From positions 4,306,001 through 4,370,000 of the forward strand of contig NZ_CP032405.1 of NCBI RefSeq assembly GCF_016806065.1: a DNA stretch of 64,000 bases, given 5' to 3'. How positions within the stretch are numbered: the first letter of the stretch is position 1; each line of letters begins with the position of its first letter. This stretch comes from Rhizobium rosettiformans. GTDB lineage: Bacteria > Pseudomonadota > Alphaproteobacteria > Rhizobiales > Rhizobiaceae. Below are positions 26,672 through 35,860 of this stretch, piece after piece. A program made the translations under genes and the position numbers. The notes under the pieces are model-generated. The model saw only the letters and a list, made by a program, of their open reading frames with translations. It was not told the origin of the DNA and ran no database searches.

Positions 26672-29365
26672 ATGGCGATCAAGAGCAAGAATACGGATGG
26701 TGGATCGAACCTGCGGTCCCGCCTGCAGATCCTCATTCCGAGCGCGATCGTCCTCGTCGGCGTCGCCGTCTCTGCTCTCTATGCGGATCTTCAGCAGCAG
26801 CGATTGAGCCGCGAGGCAGCCCGCAATGCGGTTGAGGAAAACCTGGGCCTGATCCGCACCAAGCTCGAAGCCAACATCAACGCCAATATCAAGCTTCTGC
26901 AAGGCGTAGTCGCCGTTATCGGGACCGAGCCCTATGTCACCCAGAGGCGTTTCGAAGCGTTGGCCTCAAGCCTCCTGTCGACGCCCTCCCAGATCGGCAA
27001 CATCGCTGCGGCACCCAATCTCATCACGAGTTTCGTCTACCCCTACGAGGACAACAAATCCTTCATCGGACACTGGATTCTCCCGCCACCGAACGGCGAG
27101 GAAGAGGCACGCCAGTTACGAGAAGAAGGCAAGACGATCATCAGCGGCCCGCTGCCGCTCAAGAATGGCGCCATGGGCTTGATTATCACGCTGCCCGTGA
27201 AGATGATCAATGACGACGGCAAGCGGGTCTTTTGGGGTGGCTTGGCGGGTGTCGTCGATGTCGCGAGACTGTATGACGACAGCGGGCTCAGAGCCCCCGA
27301 TCTGCCGCTCGCCATCACCATTACCGATGACAGTCAGCAAACGGGAAGCCGCGCCGTGATCTACGGCGACAGTCACATCCTGACCGACGACCCGGTCACC
27401 ATGACCGTGGATCTCGGCAACGAGAAATGGTCCATTTCGGCGGCACCCAAGGGGGGCTGGCACGCGGTGAGCCGCCCGGACATCCTCATCCGCGGCATGA
27501 TCGCAGCCATGTCCGCGCTGATCGCCGGCAGCGTCATATGGGTCGCCGGGCTGATGCGGGAGCGGCAGCGCAACTATGCAGCTCTCCGGCAACGCGAAGA
27601 GCAGTTGACAGCGGTATCACACCGATTGGGTCTCGCACTGGACGCCTCACGGATCGGGATCTGGGAACTTGATCTTGCCTCCGGCAAGATCAAGTGGGAT
27701 GAGCGAATGTACCAGATGTATGGCGTCAACCGCGATGTTGCTGCCTGCTACGACGTCTGGAAATCCTGCGTACACCCCGACGACCTGGCCGCATCGGATG
27801 AAGCGCTCGCGAAGGCAATCGAGAAAGACACTCTCTACGAGACCCAGTTCCGCATCATCCGCGACGGCGGTGAAATCTGCCACATCCGAACCGTTGGCAC
27901 GATTTCCAGAGATGAAAAAGGACCGGTCAGCGTGCTCGGCGTTAACTGGGATGTCAGCGCCGACATCAATCTGCAGGAGAACCTCCGCAAAGCGCAGCGC
28001 GAGACGGCGCAGCGCAACGAGGAGCTAGAAAGCGCACGGCAGCGGATGGAATACAACTCGCTGCACGACGCGCTGACCGGCCTGCCCAATCGCCGCTACC
28101 TGGACCAGCGTCTCGAGGCCCTGGTTGCAGCAGGTGATCGTCCCAGCGGGCGGCTGACCGTGCTCCATATGGATCTCGATCGCTTCAAGGAAATCAACGA
28201 CACGCTCGGCCATGGTGCCGGCGACGCCATTCTTCGCCATGTCGCGCAGGAACTGCAGAGCATGGTCGGCGCCTCTGATTTCGTCGCGCGCATCGGCGGC
28301 GATGAATTCGTCATCGTCTGCCAGGGCTGCGATCTCTCCGAAGGCTACGAGGCCATGGGGTCGAACCTGATCGCAGCCGTCAACCGGCCAATCGTTTACA
28401 ACGGACACGAGTGCCGTGTCGGCGCATCGATCGGCATCGCCGACAGGATCGAGCCCGAGCTGACCGCCGAGCAGCTCCTCGTCAATGCGGACATCGCCCT
28501 CTACGAGGCAAAACGCCGTGGCCGCAATCGCGTCGAGCGCTTCAACGACACGCTGCGCGCCCGCACAATCAACATCAAGCGCACCGCCGACGCCATTTTT
28601 CGATCCCTGGGCGATGACGATTTTATCGCCTGGTACCAGCCGCAATTCGATGCCCGAACGCTTGCGATCAACGGTGTGGAGGCGCTTGCTCGCTGGCGTC
28701 ACCCGGAAAAAGGCATCCTCGCACCCATCGCCTTTCTCGAAACGGCCGAGAACCTCAATGTCGTGTCCCAGATCGACGCGAGCATTCTCGATCAGGCACT
28801 CGGGCAGCTGGCGCGCTGGAAGACCGAGGGCCTCGGCATCGAGCATGTCTCGGTCAACATCTCTGCCCAGCGGCTATTCGAGGACAAGCTGCTCGACCAC
28901 CTGGCCAAGCTCGCCGTCACGCCGGGCAGCCTTTCATTCGAACTGTTGGAATCGATCTCCTTCGACGACAAGGCCGACGCCGTGGCGGAAAGCCTCGAAC
29001 GCATCCGCACCCAGGGCATTGCCATTGAAATCGATGATTTCGGCACCGGCTACGCCTCGATCCTCTCCCTGATCAAGCTCTCGCCGAGCCGCTTGAAGAT
29101 CGATCGGCAGCTGGTAGCCCCGATCGTGACCAACCCTGCCCAGCGCAAGTTGATCAGCTCGATCGTCGATATCGGCCGCTCCTACGGGATCGGCATCGTC
29201 GCAGAGGGTGTGGAGACCATGGAGCATGCCGCGATCCTGCGCGACCTCGGCTGCCAGACGCTGCAGGGCTACGCGCTGGCGCGCCCGATGAGCCCTGATA
29301 GTTTCATCGATTTCGCAAGGAAGCATGCCTTGCAACGTGAAGACCTGCTGCGGCGGAGCGCGTGA
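26672..29365 (+). CDS. CHASE-PAS-GGDEF-EAL cyclic-di-GMP signalling protein
   Basis: An 897-residue membrane sensor. An N-terminal helix (LQILIPSAIVLVGVAVSALYA) and a second near residue 285 bracket a periplasmic CHASE-like domain. Then come a PAS domain (about 315-430; WDERMYQMYGVNR, VHPDDLAASDEA), a GGDEF domain with intact GGDEF in ARIGGDEFVIVC, and an EAL domain with intact EAL in NGVEALARWRHPEKG and IEIDDFGTGYASL-like DDFGTGYAS. Both catalytic signatures look intact, so it may make and break c-di-GMP; no RxxD inhibitory site precedes GGDEF. The ATG at 26672 has AAGGAG in place; an in-frame TTG at 26639 is rejected. It lies between two pyrimidine operons with no clear link. Confidence 0.93.
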   Translation: MAIKSKNTDGGSNLRSRLQILIPSAIVLVGVAVSALYADLQQQRLSREAARNAVEENLGLIRTKLEANINANIKLLQGVVAVIGTEPYVTQRRFEALASSLLSTPSQIGNIAAAPNLITSFVYPYEDNKSFIGHWILPPPNGEEEARQLREEGKTIISGPLPLKNGAMGLIITLPVKMINDDGKRVFWGGLAGVVDVARLYDDSGLRAPDLPLAITITDDSQQTGSRAVIYGDSHILTDDPVTMTVDLGNEKWSISAAPKGGWHAVSRPDILIRGMIAAMSALIAGSVIWVAGLMRERQRNYAALRQREEQLTAVSHRLGLALDASRIGIWELDLASGKIKWDERMYQMYGVNRDVAACYDVWKSCVHPDDLAASDEALAKAIEKDTLYETQFRIIRDGGEICHIRTVGTISRDEKGPVSVLGVNWDVSADINLQENLRKAQRETAQRNEELESARQRMEYNSLHDALTGLPNRRYLDQRLEALVAAGDRPSGRLTVLHMDLDRFKEINDTLGHGAGDAILRHVAQELQSMVGASDFVARIGGDEFVIVCQGCDLSEGYEAMGSNLIAAVNRPIVYNGHECRVGASIGIADRIEPELTAEQLLVNADIALYEAKRRGRNRVERFNDTLRARTINIKRTADAIFRSLGDDDFIAWYQPQFDARTLAINGVEALARWRHPEKGILAPIAFLETAENLNVVSQIDASILDQALGQLARWKTEGLGIEHVSVNISAQRLFEDKLLDHLAKLAVTPGSLSFELLESISFDDKADAVAESLERIRTQGIAIEIDDFGTGYASILSLIKLSPSRLKIDRQLVAPIVTNPAQRKLISSIVDIGRSYGIGIVAEGVETMEHAAILRDLGCQTLQGYALARPMSPDSFIDFARKHALQREDLLRRSA

Positions 29366-29386
29366 TCCGCGTGCTTTGGCAAGGGA

Positions 29387-30019
29387 TCAGCCGAGCAGGC
29401 TCTGGCCGGCGGCAAACCCGGCATAGGCCAAGGCCGAGAAATAGACGAGCGTCAGCAGCACCATCAGGTGCCCCATGGCCACTACCATGCCGTCTCTCTG
29501 AGAAATCCCCGTCGACAGAAGCAAGATCGCAACGCCCGGCAGCGTGTTCGAGAACGGAATGAAGCCGAGCGGCATCATCAGGAGCACGCCGGCGCCCGTC
29601 AGCACGAGACCATTGATACGGTTGACCGCCGCGCCATCCGTCAGACCCGGCATGCGGGGACGAACGTAACGGTCGACCTTTCTGAGGATGTTGAGCCCGC
29701 GCTCCAGCACCGGGACGAGGCGCGCCCGATCGAGCTTGCGATCGGCCACCTTCTTCGGCAGCCAGGGAAAGCGGTTGAAGGTAATCGCGATCCCGATCAG
29801 CACGATTCCGGCACCGAAGACCGTCGAGACGCCCGGGATCGAAACCGGCACCAGAAAGGGCAGAGACAACAGGCCGCAAAGCAGCAGAAGCCCGCTTTCA
29901 CCCATCTTCTCCAGGATCTGCCGCAGCGTGACGTGATCCTCATCCATCGAGTCGATCACATCCTGCAGCACTGCGCTGGTACTCTTGTCGGTATCAGTGA
30001 AGCCGATCATCGTTGTCAT
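29387..30019 (-). CDS. exoD: ExoD-family exopolysaccharide protein
   Basis: A 210-residue membrane protein of the ExoD family: soluble N-terminus VTLRQILEKMGESGLLLLCGLLSLPFLVPVS, hydrophobic segments, the block FNRFPWLPKKVADRKLDRARL and a C-terminal hydrophobic stretch. ExoD was found in Sinorhizobium as affecting exopolysaccharide production, alkali tolerance and nodule invasion; its biochemical action is not known. Starts at 30019 (MTTMIG) or 30010 (MIGF) are both possible. It converges on the GGDEF-EAL gene with 21 bases between the stops. Confidence 0.88.
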   Translation of the reverse strand: MTTMIGFTDTDKSTSAVLQDVIDSMDEDHVTLRQILEKMGESGLLLLCGLLSLPFLVPVSIPGVSTVFGAGIVLIGIAITFNRFPWLPKKVADRKLDRARLVPVLERGLNILRKVDRYVRPRMPGLTDGAAVNRINGLVLTGAGVLLMMPLGFIPFSNTLPGVAILLLSTGISQRDGMVVAMGHLMVLLTLVYFSALAYAGFAAGQSLLG

Positions 30020-30157
30020 CGGAGCCGCTTTCGATTAACTGCCGGAAGGATCTTGGGGCGGCGCATGGTGCGCGCATCCGCGATCGCAGATGAATGAGAA
30101 AGACGGTCGGGTCAAGTCACGCCAACGGCGAGACTGCTTCGTGCCGAAAGACATCCG

Positions 30158-31099
30158 ATGACAGAGCAAGCCCCACCAGTCGCCTCCCCCGTGAATCGAC
30201 ATACCGTCCATGCCAAAGGCCCGGAAAAACTGAAGGCGCATGCTGCAATGCTGCTCTTTGCCGCCCTGATCGCGGGCTCCTTCTCCTTTGGCGGCATGGC
30301 CGCACGGCACATTGATGCCGGCCCGCTGACCCTCTGGCGTTATCTGATGACGGTTATCGTCATGGGCGTCCTGACGTTTGGCATCCTGCGTGTCCCGTTC
30401 CGGGCACCACAGCGGATCTGGCGCTTTGCCCTGCTTGGCGGCCTGATCGCCGTCTACATGCTCACCATGTTCGTGGCGCTGGAATTCACCAGCCCTGTGC
30501 AGACGGGTGCCGTCTTCACCCTGATGCCATTGATCAGCGCCGGCTTCGCGCTTCTCTTCATCGGGCAGAAAACCCGCCCGGACGTGTTCATCGCGCTGGT
30601 CATCGCAGCCCTCGGGGCGATCTGGGTCATTTTCCGCGCCGATATCCAGGCGATCCTCTCCTTCGATGTCGGACGCGGCGAACTGATCTTCTTCGTCGGG
30701 GTCATCTGCCACGGCGCCTATGTTCCGCTGATCCGCAAGTTCAATCAGGGAGACAACCCGGTCGCCTTCGGTTTCTGGGTCGTGGTCTTCACCGTGCCCT
30801 GGCTCCTGCCGACCGGTGCTGTCCAGCTGGCGACGACGGATTTTCTCAACCTCCCCCCCATGGTCTGGGCGACGATCGCCTATCTCTCCGTCATCACGAC
30901 CGCACTCACCTTCATGCTGCTGCAATACGCTTCCATGCGCCTGCCGGCCCCCAAGGTGCTCGGTTACGGCTATCTGACGCCGACCTTCATCATCCTCCTG
31001 GAAGGCGTGCTCGGTCACGGCTGGGCAAGCCCTGCCGTCTTTCTCGGCGCGCTGGTGACCGCCGCCGGTCTTCTGGTGATGGGCCTGCTCAGGGACTGA
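30158..31099 (+). CDS. DMT-superfamily (EamA) transporter
   Basis: A 313-residue inner-membrane protein with ten hydrophobic helices arranged as two EamA repeats: LLFAALIAGSFSFGGMAARHI ... ALEFTSPVQTGAVFTLMPLI in the first half and YLSVITTALTFMLLQYASMRLPAPKV ... in the second. Such proteins export metabolites such as amino acids, purines or other small molecules. The substrate cannot be read from sequence. It is followed convergently by the TetR gene, ten bases apart, and lies next to the pyrimidine catabolic genes, so it may export a related compound; that link is inference. Confidence 0.88.
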   Translation: MTEQAPPVASPVNRHTVHAKGPEKLKAHAAMLLFAALIAGSFSFGGMAARHIDAGPLTLWRYLMTVIVMGVLTFGILRVPFRAPQRIWRFALLGGLIAVYMLTMFVALEFTSPVQTGAVFTLMPLISAGFALLFIGQKTRPDVFIALVIAALGAIWVIFRADIQAILSFDVGRGELIFFVGVICHGAYVPLIRKFNQGDNPVAFGFWVVVFTVPWLLPTGAVQLATTDFLNLPPMVWATIAYLSVITTALTFMLLQYASMRLPAPKVLGYGYLTPTFIILLEGVLGHGWASPAVFLGALVTAAGLLVMGLLRD

Positions 31100-31108
31100 C
31101 GGCCGGCG

Positions 31109-31756
31109 TCACACGGCAGGCTTCAGAATGAGGCCGTGCACGAAGAGACCTTCGAGAAACGAGGCGGCCGCCTCGAAGCGGTCTTCGCCTTCTTGGCCTG
31201 CCCCCAGCACGGACCGGACCTGAACGTCGAAGTCGGCATAATGCTGCGTCGTTGACCAGATCGAGAAGATCATGTGGTGCGGATCGCATTCTCGGATCTT
31301 GGCCGCGGCAATCCAGGCTCTGATGACCTCGGCCTTCTCATCCACGAGTTCCTTCAACGGTCCTTCGAGAACACCGGCGATATGCGGCGCACCCTGCAGG
31401 ATCTCGTTGGCAAACAGCCGGCTTTCGCGCGGGAAGTCGCGTGCCATCTCCAGCTTGCGGCGAATATAGGACTTGATCTCGTGTTCGGGGTCGCCGTCCG
31501 CATCGAAGGCCTGCAGCGGCTCCAGCCAGTTTTCGAGCACCCGGTCGATCAGCGCCCGGTGCATGGCTTCCTTGGTGCGGAAATAATAAAGCAGATTGGG
31601 CTTTGACATGCCCGCGACCTCGGCAATCTGGTCGATGGTCGAGCCGTGGAATCCCCGCTGCGAAAACACTTCCAGGGCTGCTTCGAGGATCTGCTCTTCC
31701 TTTTCCTCCTGGATCCGCGTCCGCCTCTGGGTTTGCGCCGCTCTCGGTATTGCCAT
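31109..31756 (-). CDS. TetR-family regulator, RutR-like
   Basis: A 215-residue TetR/AcrR regulator. The HTH is clear: FSQRGFHGSTIDQIAEVAGMSKPNLLYYFRTKEAMHRALIDRVL. The C-terminal part (PHIAGVLEGPLKELVDEKAEVIRAWIAAAKI ... IFSIWSTTQHYADFDVQV) resembles the RutR ligand-binding domain, which in E. coli senses uracil. It is divergent from the ureidopropionase-type gene, and a near-perfect match to the E. coli RutR box lies midway (31891-31906). I infer that it represses the pyrimidine degradation genes and is relieved by uracil or thymine. HTH and family are firm, the ligand is inference. Confidence 0.92.
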   Translation of the reverse strand: MAIPRAAQTQRRTRIQEEKEEQILEAALEVFSQRGFHGSTIDQIAEVAGMSKPNLLYYFRTKEAMHRALIDRVLENWLEPLQAFDADGDPEHEIKSYIRRKLEMARDFPRESRLFANEILQGAPHIAGVLEGPLKELVDEKAEVIRAWIAAAKIRECDPHHMIFSIWSTTQHYADFDVQVRSVLGAGQEGEDRFEAAASFLEGLFVHGLILKPAV

Positions 31757-31889
31757 CTTAGAGTTGTTCCCCGCCTAAGACCCTGAAGTCACTCAACAAT
31801 ATCCGCGCTCAAATTCTGTGCATCTGCTCTGTTTTTTGTCGCAGATTTTTGCCGATTTTGTCTTGAGTGCCGTGATGGAAGCTGTAATG

Positions 31890-31907
31890 TTTTACCAGTC
31901 GGTCAAA
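31890..31907. promoter_or_regulatory. Putative RutR-type operator between TetR gene and hydrolase gene
   Basis: TTTTACC-AGTC-GGTCAAA. The core at 31891-31906 matches the E. coli RutR consensus TTGACCANNTGGTCAA at 12 of its 14 defined positions. It lies about 135 bases from both start codons of the divergent pair. A related site stands upstream of preT (23728-23745). Confidence 0.65.
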
Positions 31908-32043
31908 TTATTGGACAGATGTCAAATAAAGGCAACTGCCGATACGACAGCGAAAATAACAAAGACAAGTCGCTGTTGTTGACCCCGGGAACAAGGGGAA
32001 CGGGCGGAAGATCCGGTCCCAGCAAAACAGGTGAGGATCTGCA

Positions 32044-33297
32044 ATGACGGCGCAAACCGGCACGAACCTTCGCGTGAACGGCGATCGGCTCTGGGACATG
32101 CTCATGGAGATGGCGAAGATCGGCCCCGGCATTGCCGGCGGCAACAATCGCCAGACCCTGACCGACGAGGATGCGGAAGGCCGCCGCCTCTTTCAGCGCT
32201 GGTGCGAAGACGCTGGCCTCACCATGGGCGTCGATACCATGGGCAACATGTTCATGACCCGCGCCGGCACCGATCCGGACGCACTGCCCGTCTATATCGG
32301 CTCCCACCTCGACACCCAGCCCACCGGCGGCAAATATGACGGCGTGCTCGGCGTCCTCGCCGGCCTAGAGGCCGTGCGGTCGATGAACGACCTCAACATC
32401 ACGACCAAACACCCTATTGTCGTCACCAACTGGACCAACGAGGAAGGTGCCCGCTTCGCCCCCGCCATGCTGGCGTCTGGCGTGTTCGCCGGCGTCATCG
32501 ACCAGGATTACGCCTATGGCCGCAAGGACATGGACGGCAAGACCTTTGGCGACGAGTTGAAGCGCATCGGCTGGCTGGGCGACGAAGTGGTCGGCGCGAG
32601 AAAGATGCACGCCTATTTCGAGTATCACATCGAACAGGGACCGATCCTGGAGGCCGAGAACAAGCAGATCGGCGTGGTCACCCACTGTCAGGGCCTGTGG
32701 TGGCTAGAATTCACGCTCTCCGGCCGCGAAGCCCATACCGGCTCCACCCCGATGAACCTGCGCGTCAATGCCGGCCTTGCCATGGCCCGGATCATGGAAA
32801 TGGTCCAGGAGGTCGCCATGAGTGAACAGCCCGGCGCCGTCGGCGGTGTCGGCCAGGTGAAATTCTCGCCCAACTCCCGCAACGTGCTACCCGGCACAGT
32901 CGTCTTCACCGTCGACATCCGCACGCCCGAGCAGGCAAAACTCGACCGCATGCGCGCGACAATCGAGGCGAAGGCAGCCGAAATCTGTTCCGCACTCGGC
33001 GTCGGCTGTTCGGTTGAGGCCGTCGGCCATTTCGATCCAGTCACTTTCGACGAAAAGCTCGTCGCCTCCGTCCGCAAGGCGGCCGAAGACCTCGGTTATT
33101 CCCACATGAACATCATCTCCGGCGCCGGCCACGACGCCTGCTGGGCCGCCAAGGTCGCGCCATCGACGATGATCATGTGCCCTTGCGTTGGCGGATTGAG
33201 CCACAACGAGGCGGAAGAGATCTCCAAGGACTGGGCGACGGCCGGCGCGGATGTTCTGCTGCGCGCGGTTCTGGAGACGGCGGAGATTGTGGGGTAA
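32044..33297 (+). CDS. Zn-dependent N-carbamoyl-beta-alanine (ureidopropionase-type) hydrolase
   Basis: A 417-residue M20-family amidohydrolase that would hydrolyse N-carbamoyl-beta-alanine to beta-alanine, CO2 and ammonia, the last step of reductive pyrimidine breakdown. Metal ligands are visible: His/Asp in GSHLDTQPTGGKYDGVLGV, the Glu pair in WTNEEGARFAPAM, His in FEYHIEQGPILE and the C-terminal His in SGAGHDACWAAK. N-carbamoyl-L-amino-acid hydrolases share this fold, so specificity comes from context: divergent RutR-like regulator upstream, dihydropyrimidinase downstream. A toxin-antitoxin pair separates it from the dihydropyrimidinase gene. Confidence 0.92.
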   Translation: MTAQTGTNLRVNGDRLWDMLMEMAKIGPGIAGGNNRQTLTDEDAEGRRLFQRWCEDAGLTMGVDTMGNMFMTRAGTDPDALPVYIGSHLDTQPTGGKYDGVLGVLAGLEAVRSMNDLNITTKHPIVVTNWTNEEGARFAPAMLASGVFAGVIDQDYAYGRKDMDGKTFGDELKRIGWLGDEVVGARKMHAYFEYHIEQGPILEAENKQIGVVTHCQGLWWLEFTLSGREAHTGSTPMNLRVNAGLAMARIMEMVQEVAMSEQPGAVGGVGQVKFSPNSRNVLPGTVVFTVDIRTPEQAKLDRMRATIEAKAAEICSALGVGCSVEAVGHFDPVTFDEKLVASVRKAAEDLGYSHMNIISGAGHDACWAAKVAPSTMIMCPCVGGLSHNEAEEISKDWATAGADVLLRAVLETAEIVG

Positions 33298-33329
33298 ACT
33301 CAAGACCTGTCCTATGCGGAGGCCTGCCA

Positions 33330-33560
33330 ATGACTTTGCCGAGAGAATTGTCTGCACAAGAAATGGCCGAACTTCGAGCAAAGGGGTTCCAACGCTTCGA
33401 ACTATGGCTACCGGACCTGCGCGACCCGGCCATCCGAGCGCAGGCGGTAGCAGAGGCAAATCGCATGGCCTTTGCCGATGAAGAAGACAATGTGATGGAG
33501 TGGATTGAATGTCTTCAGAAGGACATGTGGGATCATGAGGACGGAGAAGGCGGCCAATGA
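33330..33560 (+). CDS. MazE-like antitoxin (DUF3018)
   Basis: A 76-residue protein with the DUF3018 pattern: REMSAQEMAEL-like start, LRAKGFQRFELWLPDLRDPAIRAQAVAEANR and an acidic C-terminus. In type II systems this class pairs with MazF/PemK toxins and neutralises them. The ATG at 33330 follows GCGGAGG; a longer open frame upstream lies inside the hydrolase gene and is rejected. Its stop overlaps the toxin start (ATGA), the usual antitoxin-first arrangement. It begins 33 bases after the hydrolase stop. Confidence 0.88.
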   Translation: MTLPRELSAQEMAELRAKGFQRFELWLPDLRDPAIRAQAVAEANRMAFADEEDNVMEWIECLQKDMWDHEDGEGGQ

Positions 33561-33889
33561 AGCGTGGCGATGTCGTCACCGTGGTCCTGCCAAGCGATCT
33601 GGGCAAGCCTCGCCCAGCCGTCATCGTTCAGACCGACGCAATGACGGAGTCGCAGCTCAAGACCGTACTCGTCTGCCCCATCACCAGCTTCAGCTCCGCC
33701 CCGAGCATCTTTCGGGTGCCAGTCGAGCCCACTCCCTCAAATGGGTTGAAACTGCAATCTGAAGTCATGGTCGACAAGATCAGCCCGGCCAGCCGGCAGA
33801 GGATTGGCGAAATCATCGGGGCTTTTGATGACGTGACGATGGGCCGACTTGAGCGCTCAATGGCCATGGCCCTGGGCTTCGCTGGATGA
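33557..33889 (+). CDS. MazF/PemK-family toxin
   Basis: A 110-residue endoribonuclease-fold toxin: start MKRGDVVTVVLPSDLGKPRPAVIVQTD, the middle VLVCPITSF, and EVMVDKISPASRQRIGEIIG, all typical of MazF/PemK. These toxins cut mRNA at short motifs and are held in check by the antitoxin encoded just upstream, overlapping by four bases. The pair is inserted between two genes of the pyrimidine pathway and may use their transcript. The family is firm; the cleavage site is unknown. Confidence 0.92.
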   Translation: MKRGDVVTVVLPSDLGKPRPAVIVQTDAMTESQLKTVLVCPITSFSSAPSIFRVPVEPTPSNGLKLQSEVMVDKISPASRQRIGEIIGAFDDVTMGRLERSMAMALGFAG

Positions 33890-33924
33890 GCACACACTAA
33901 AATGAATCTAAGGGGAGAGACCAC

Positions 33925-35382
33925 ATGACCACCACAGTCATCAAGGGCGGCACGATCGTCACCGCCGATCTAACCTATAAGGCCGACGTCAAGATCGCGG
34001 GGGGCGTGATCGTCGAGATCGGACCGAACCTGTCAGGCGACACCGTGCTGGATGCGGCGGGCTGTTACGTCATGCCGGGCGGCATCGACCCGCATGTTCA
34101 CCTCGAAATGCCCTTCATGGGCACATACTCGGCGGATGACTTCGAAAGCGGCACCCGTGCAGGGCTCTCCGGCGGCACGACCATGGTCGTCGATTTCTGT
34201 CTGCCAGGCCCTGACCAGTCGCTGCTCGAAGCCTTGCAGATGTGGGACAACAAGACCTCCCGCGCCACGGCTGACTATTCCTTCCACATGGCGATCACCG
34301 GCTGGAACGAGCGAGTCTTCGATGAAATGAAGACCGTGGTTCAGGATCGCGGCATCAACACCTTCAAGCACTTCATGGCCTACAAGGGCGCGCTGATGGT
34401 GAATGACGACGAGATGTTCGCCTCCTTCCAGCGTTGCGCAGAACTTGGCGCTTTGCCGATGGTGCATGCCGAAAACGGCGACGTCGTTGCCTCGATGACG
34501 GCAAAGCTCTTGGCCGAAGGCAATAACGGCCCGGAGGCCCACGCCTATTCCCGTCCGCCTGAGGTCGAAGGCGAGGCGACCAACCGCGCCATCATGCTGG
34601 CCGACATGGCCAGCGTCCCGCTTTATGTCGTGCACACATCCTGCGAACAGGCCCATGAAGCGATCCGCCGCGCCCGGCAAAAGGGCATGCGAGTCTATGG
34701 CGAGCCGCTGATCCAGCACCTGACGCTCGACGAGAGCGAATATTTCAACAAGGACTGGGACCACGCCGCCCGCCGCGTCATGTCGCCTCCCTTCCGCAAC
34801 AAGCAGCACCAGGATTCCCTGTGGGCCGGCCTGCAGTCGGGTTCGCTCTCGGTCGTCGCGACCGACCACTGCGCTTTCACCAGCGAACAGAAGCGCTTCG
34901 GCGTCGGCAACTTCGCTAAGATCCCGAACGGCACCGGCGGGCTTGAAGACCGCATGCCGATGCTCTGGACCTATGGTGTAGCGACCGGTCGCCTGACGAT
35001 GAACGAATTCGTTGCGGTCACCTCGACCAATATCGCCAAGATCCTCAACATCTACCCGAAGAAGGGCGCCGTCCTTGTCGGCGCCGATGCCGACCTCGTG
35101 GTCTGGGATCCCAAGCGCTCCAAGACCATCTCCGCCAAGACCCAGCAGTCCTCGATCGACTACAATGTCTTCGAAGGCAAGGAAGTCACCGGCCTGCCGC
35201 GCTACACGCTGACCCGCGGTTATGTCGCGATCGAGGAAGGCGCGGTGAAGACCCGCGAGGGACACGGCAAGTTCGTCAAGCGCGAGCCCTTCCCCGCCGT
35301 TTCCAAGGCGCTGTCGACCTGGAAGGAACTCGTGGCACCGCGCAAGGTGGAACGCACCGGCATTCCGGCGACGGGGGTGTGA
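33925..35382 (+). CDS. hydA: Dihydropyrimidinase (D-hydantoinase)
   Basis: A 485-residue cyclic amidohydrolase that opens dihydrouracil or dihydrothymine to the N-carbamoyl amino acid. The binuclear zinc site is visible: HxH in GGIDPHVHLEMPFMGT (about residue 58), the Lys that is carbamylated in FKHFMAYKGALMVND (about 150), His in MVHAENGDV and VVHTSCEQA, and the Asp in VVATDHCAF. Length is normal. The ATG follows AAGGGGAGAGACC. The stop lies inside the first codons of the next small membrane-protein gene. With preTA and the hydrolase at 32044 it completes the reductive route. Confidence 0.96.
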   Translation: MTTTVIKGGTIVTADLTYKADVKIAGGVIVEIGPNLSGDTVLDAAGCYVMPGGIDPHVHLEMPFMGTYSADDFESGTRAGLSGGTTMVVDFCLPGPDQSLLEALQMWDNKTSRATADYSFHMAITGWNERVFDEMKTVVQDRGINTFKHFMAYKGALMVNDDEMFASFQRCAELGALPMVHAENGDVVASMTAKLLAEGNNGPEAHAYSRPPEVEGEATNRAIMLADMASVPLYVVHTSCEQAHEAIRRARQKGMRVYGEPLIQHLTLDESEYFNKDWDHAARRVMSPPFRNKQHQDSLWAGLQSGSLSVVATDHCAFTSEQKRFGVGNFAKIPNGTGGLEDRMPMLWTYGVATGRLTMNEFVAVTSTNIAKILNIYPKKGAVLVGADADLVVWDPKRSKTISAKTQQSSIDYNVFEGKEVTGLPRYTLTRGYVAIEEGAVKTREGHGKFVKREPFPAVSKALSTWKELVAPRKVERTGIPATGV

Positions 35383-35852
35383 GCGTGAGGCCAGCGAAGA
35401 AGGCATGGCTGCTGAGGAGTGCCCGCTTCGGCGCGGGCTATGCAGCGGCCGTGTTTGTCGGCGTCATGGGCATCTGGGCCACCATGGAGGTCGAAGATGC
35501 CTTCACTTACGGCCGCCTGCCGCACTTCATCTCGATGTTTCCGCGCCCCATTCTCCAAGCACTCCAGCTGACCCTCGAGATCCTGCCGGTTGCCTTGTTG
35601 CTGGCCGCTCCCTTCACCTTGCTGGCGACCTGGGTGCTGCTGCGGATGCGTTGGAACCGCTGGTGGCATTTCGCCATTGCCGGTGCCGCATGCCCTCTGT
35701 CCGGCATCGCCCTTTTGCAACTGGCAACCTGGGGCCGCTTTTTCAATCAGAACGAGGCATCAATGGCGATGTCGCTCGCTCCGACAGGCATGATCTGCGC
35801 GATCATCTACAGGTGGATCGCCCTGCCCCAGAGAGAGGGTCTGGCGAGATGA
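35379..35852 (+). CDS. Hypothetical membrane protein
   Basis: A 157-residue protein with about four hydrophobic helices (RFGAGYAAAVFVGVMGIWATM; LEILPVALLLAAPFTLLATWVLL; WWHFAIAGAACPLSGIALL; MAMSLAPTGMICAIIYRWIAL). I do not recognise the family. The GTG at 35379 overlaps the dihydropyrimidinase stop, and another in-frame GTG stands at 35385; the overlap suggests coupled translation. It converges on the cupin gene. The role is unknown; location suggests a minor member of the pyrimidine operon. Confidence 0.65.
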   Translation: MSVRPAKKAWLLRSARFGAGYAAAVFVGVMGIWATMEVEDAFTYGRLPHFISMFPRPILQALQLTLEILPVALLLAAPFTLLATWVLLRMRWNRWWHFAIAGAACPLSGIALLQLATWGRFFNQNEASMAMSLAPTGMICAIIYRWIALPQREGLAR

Positions 35853-35860
35853 AGCCAGCG

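Noticed and set aside
34033..35406. 457-codon minus-strand open frame
   Set aside because: Antisense to dihydropyrimidinase; no family features.
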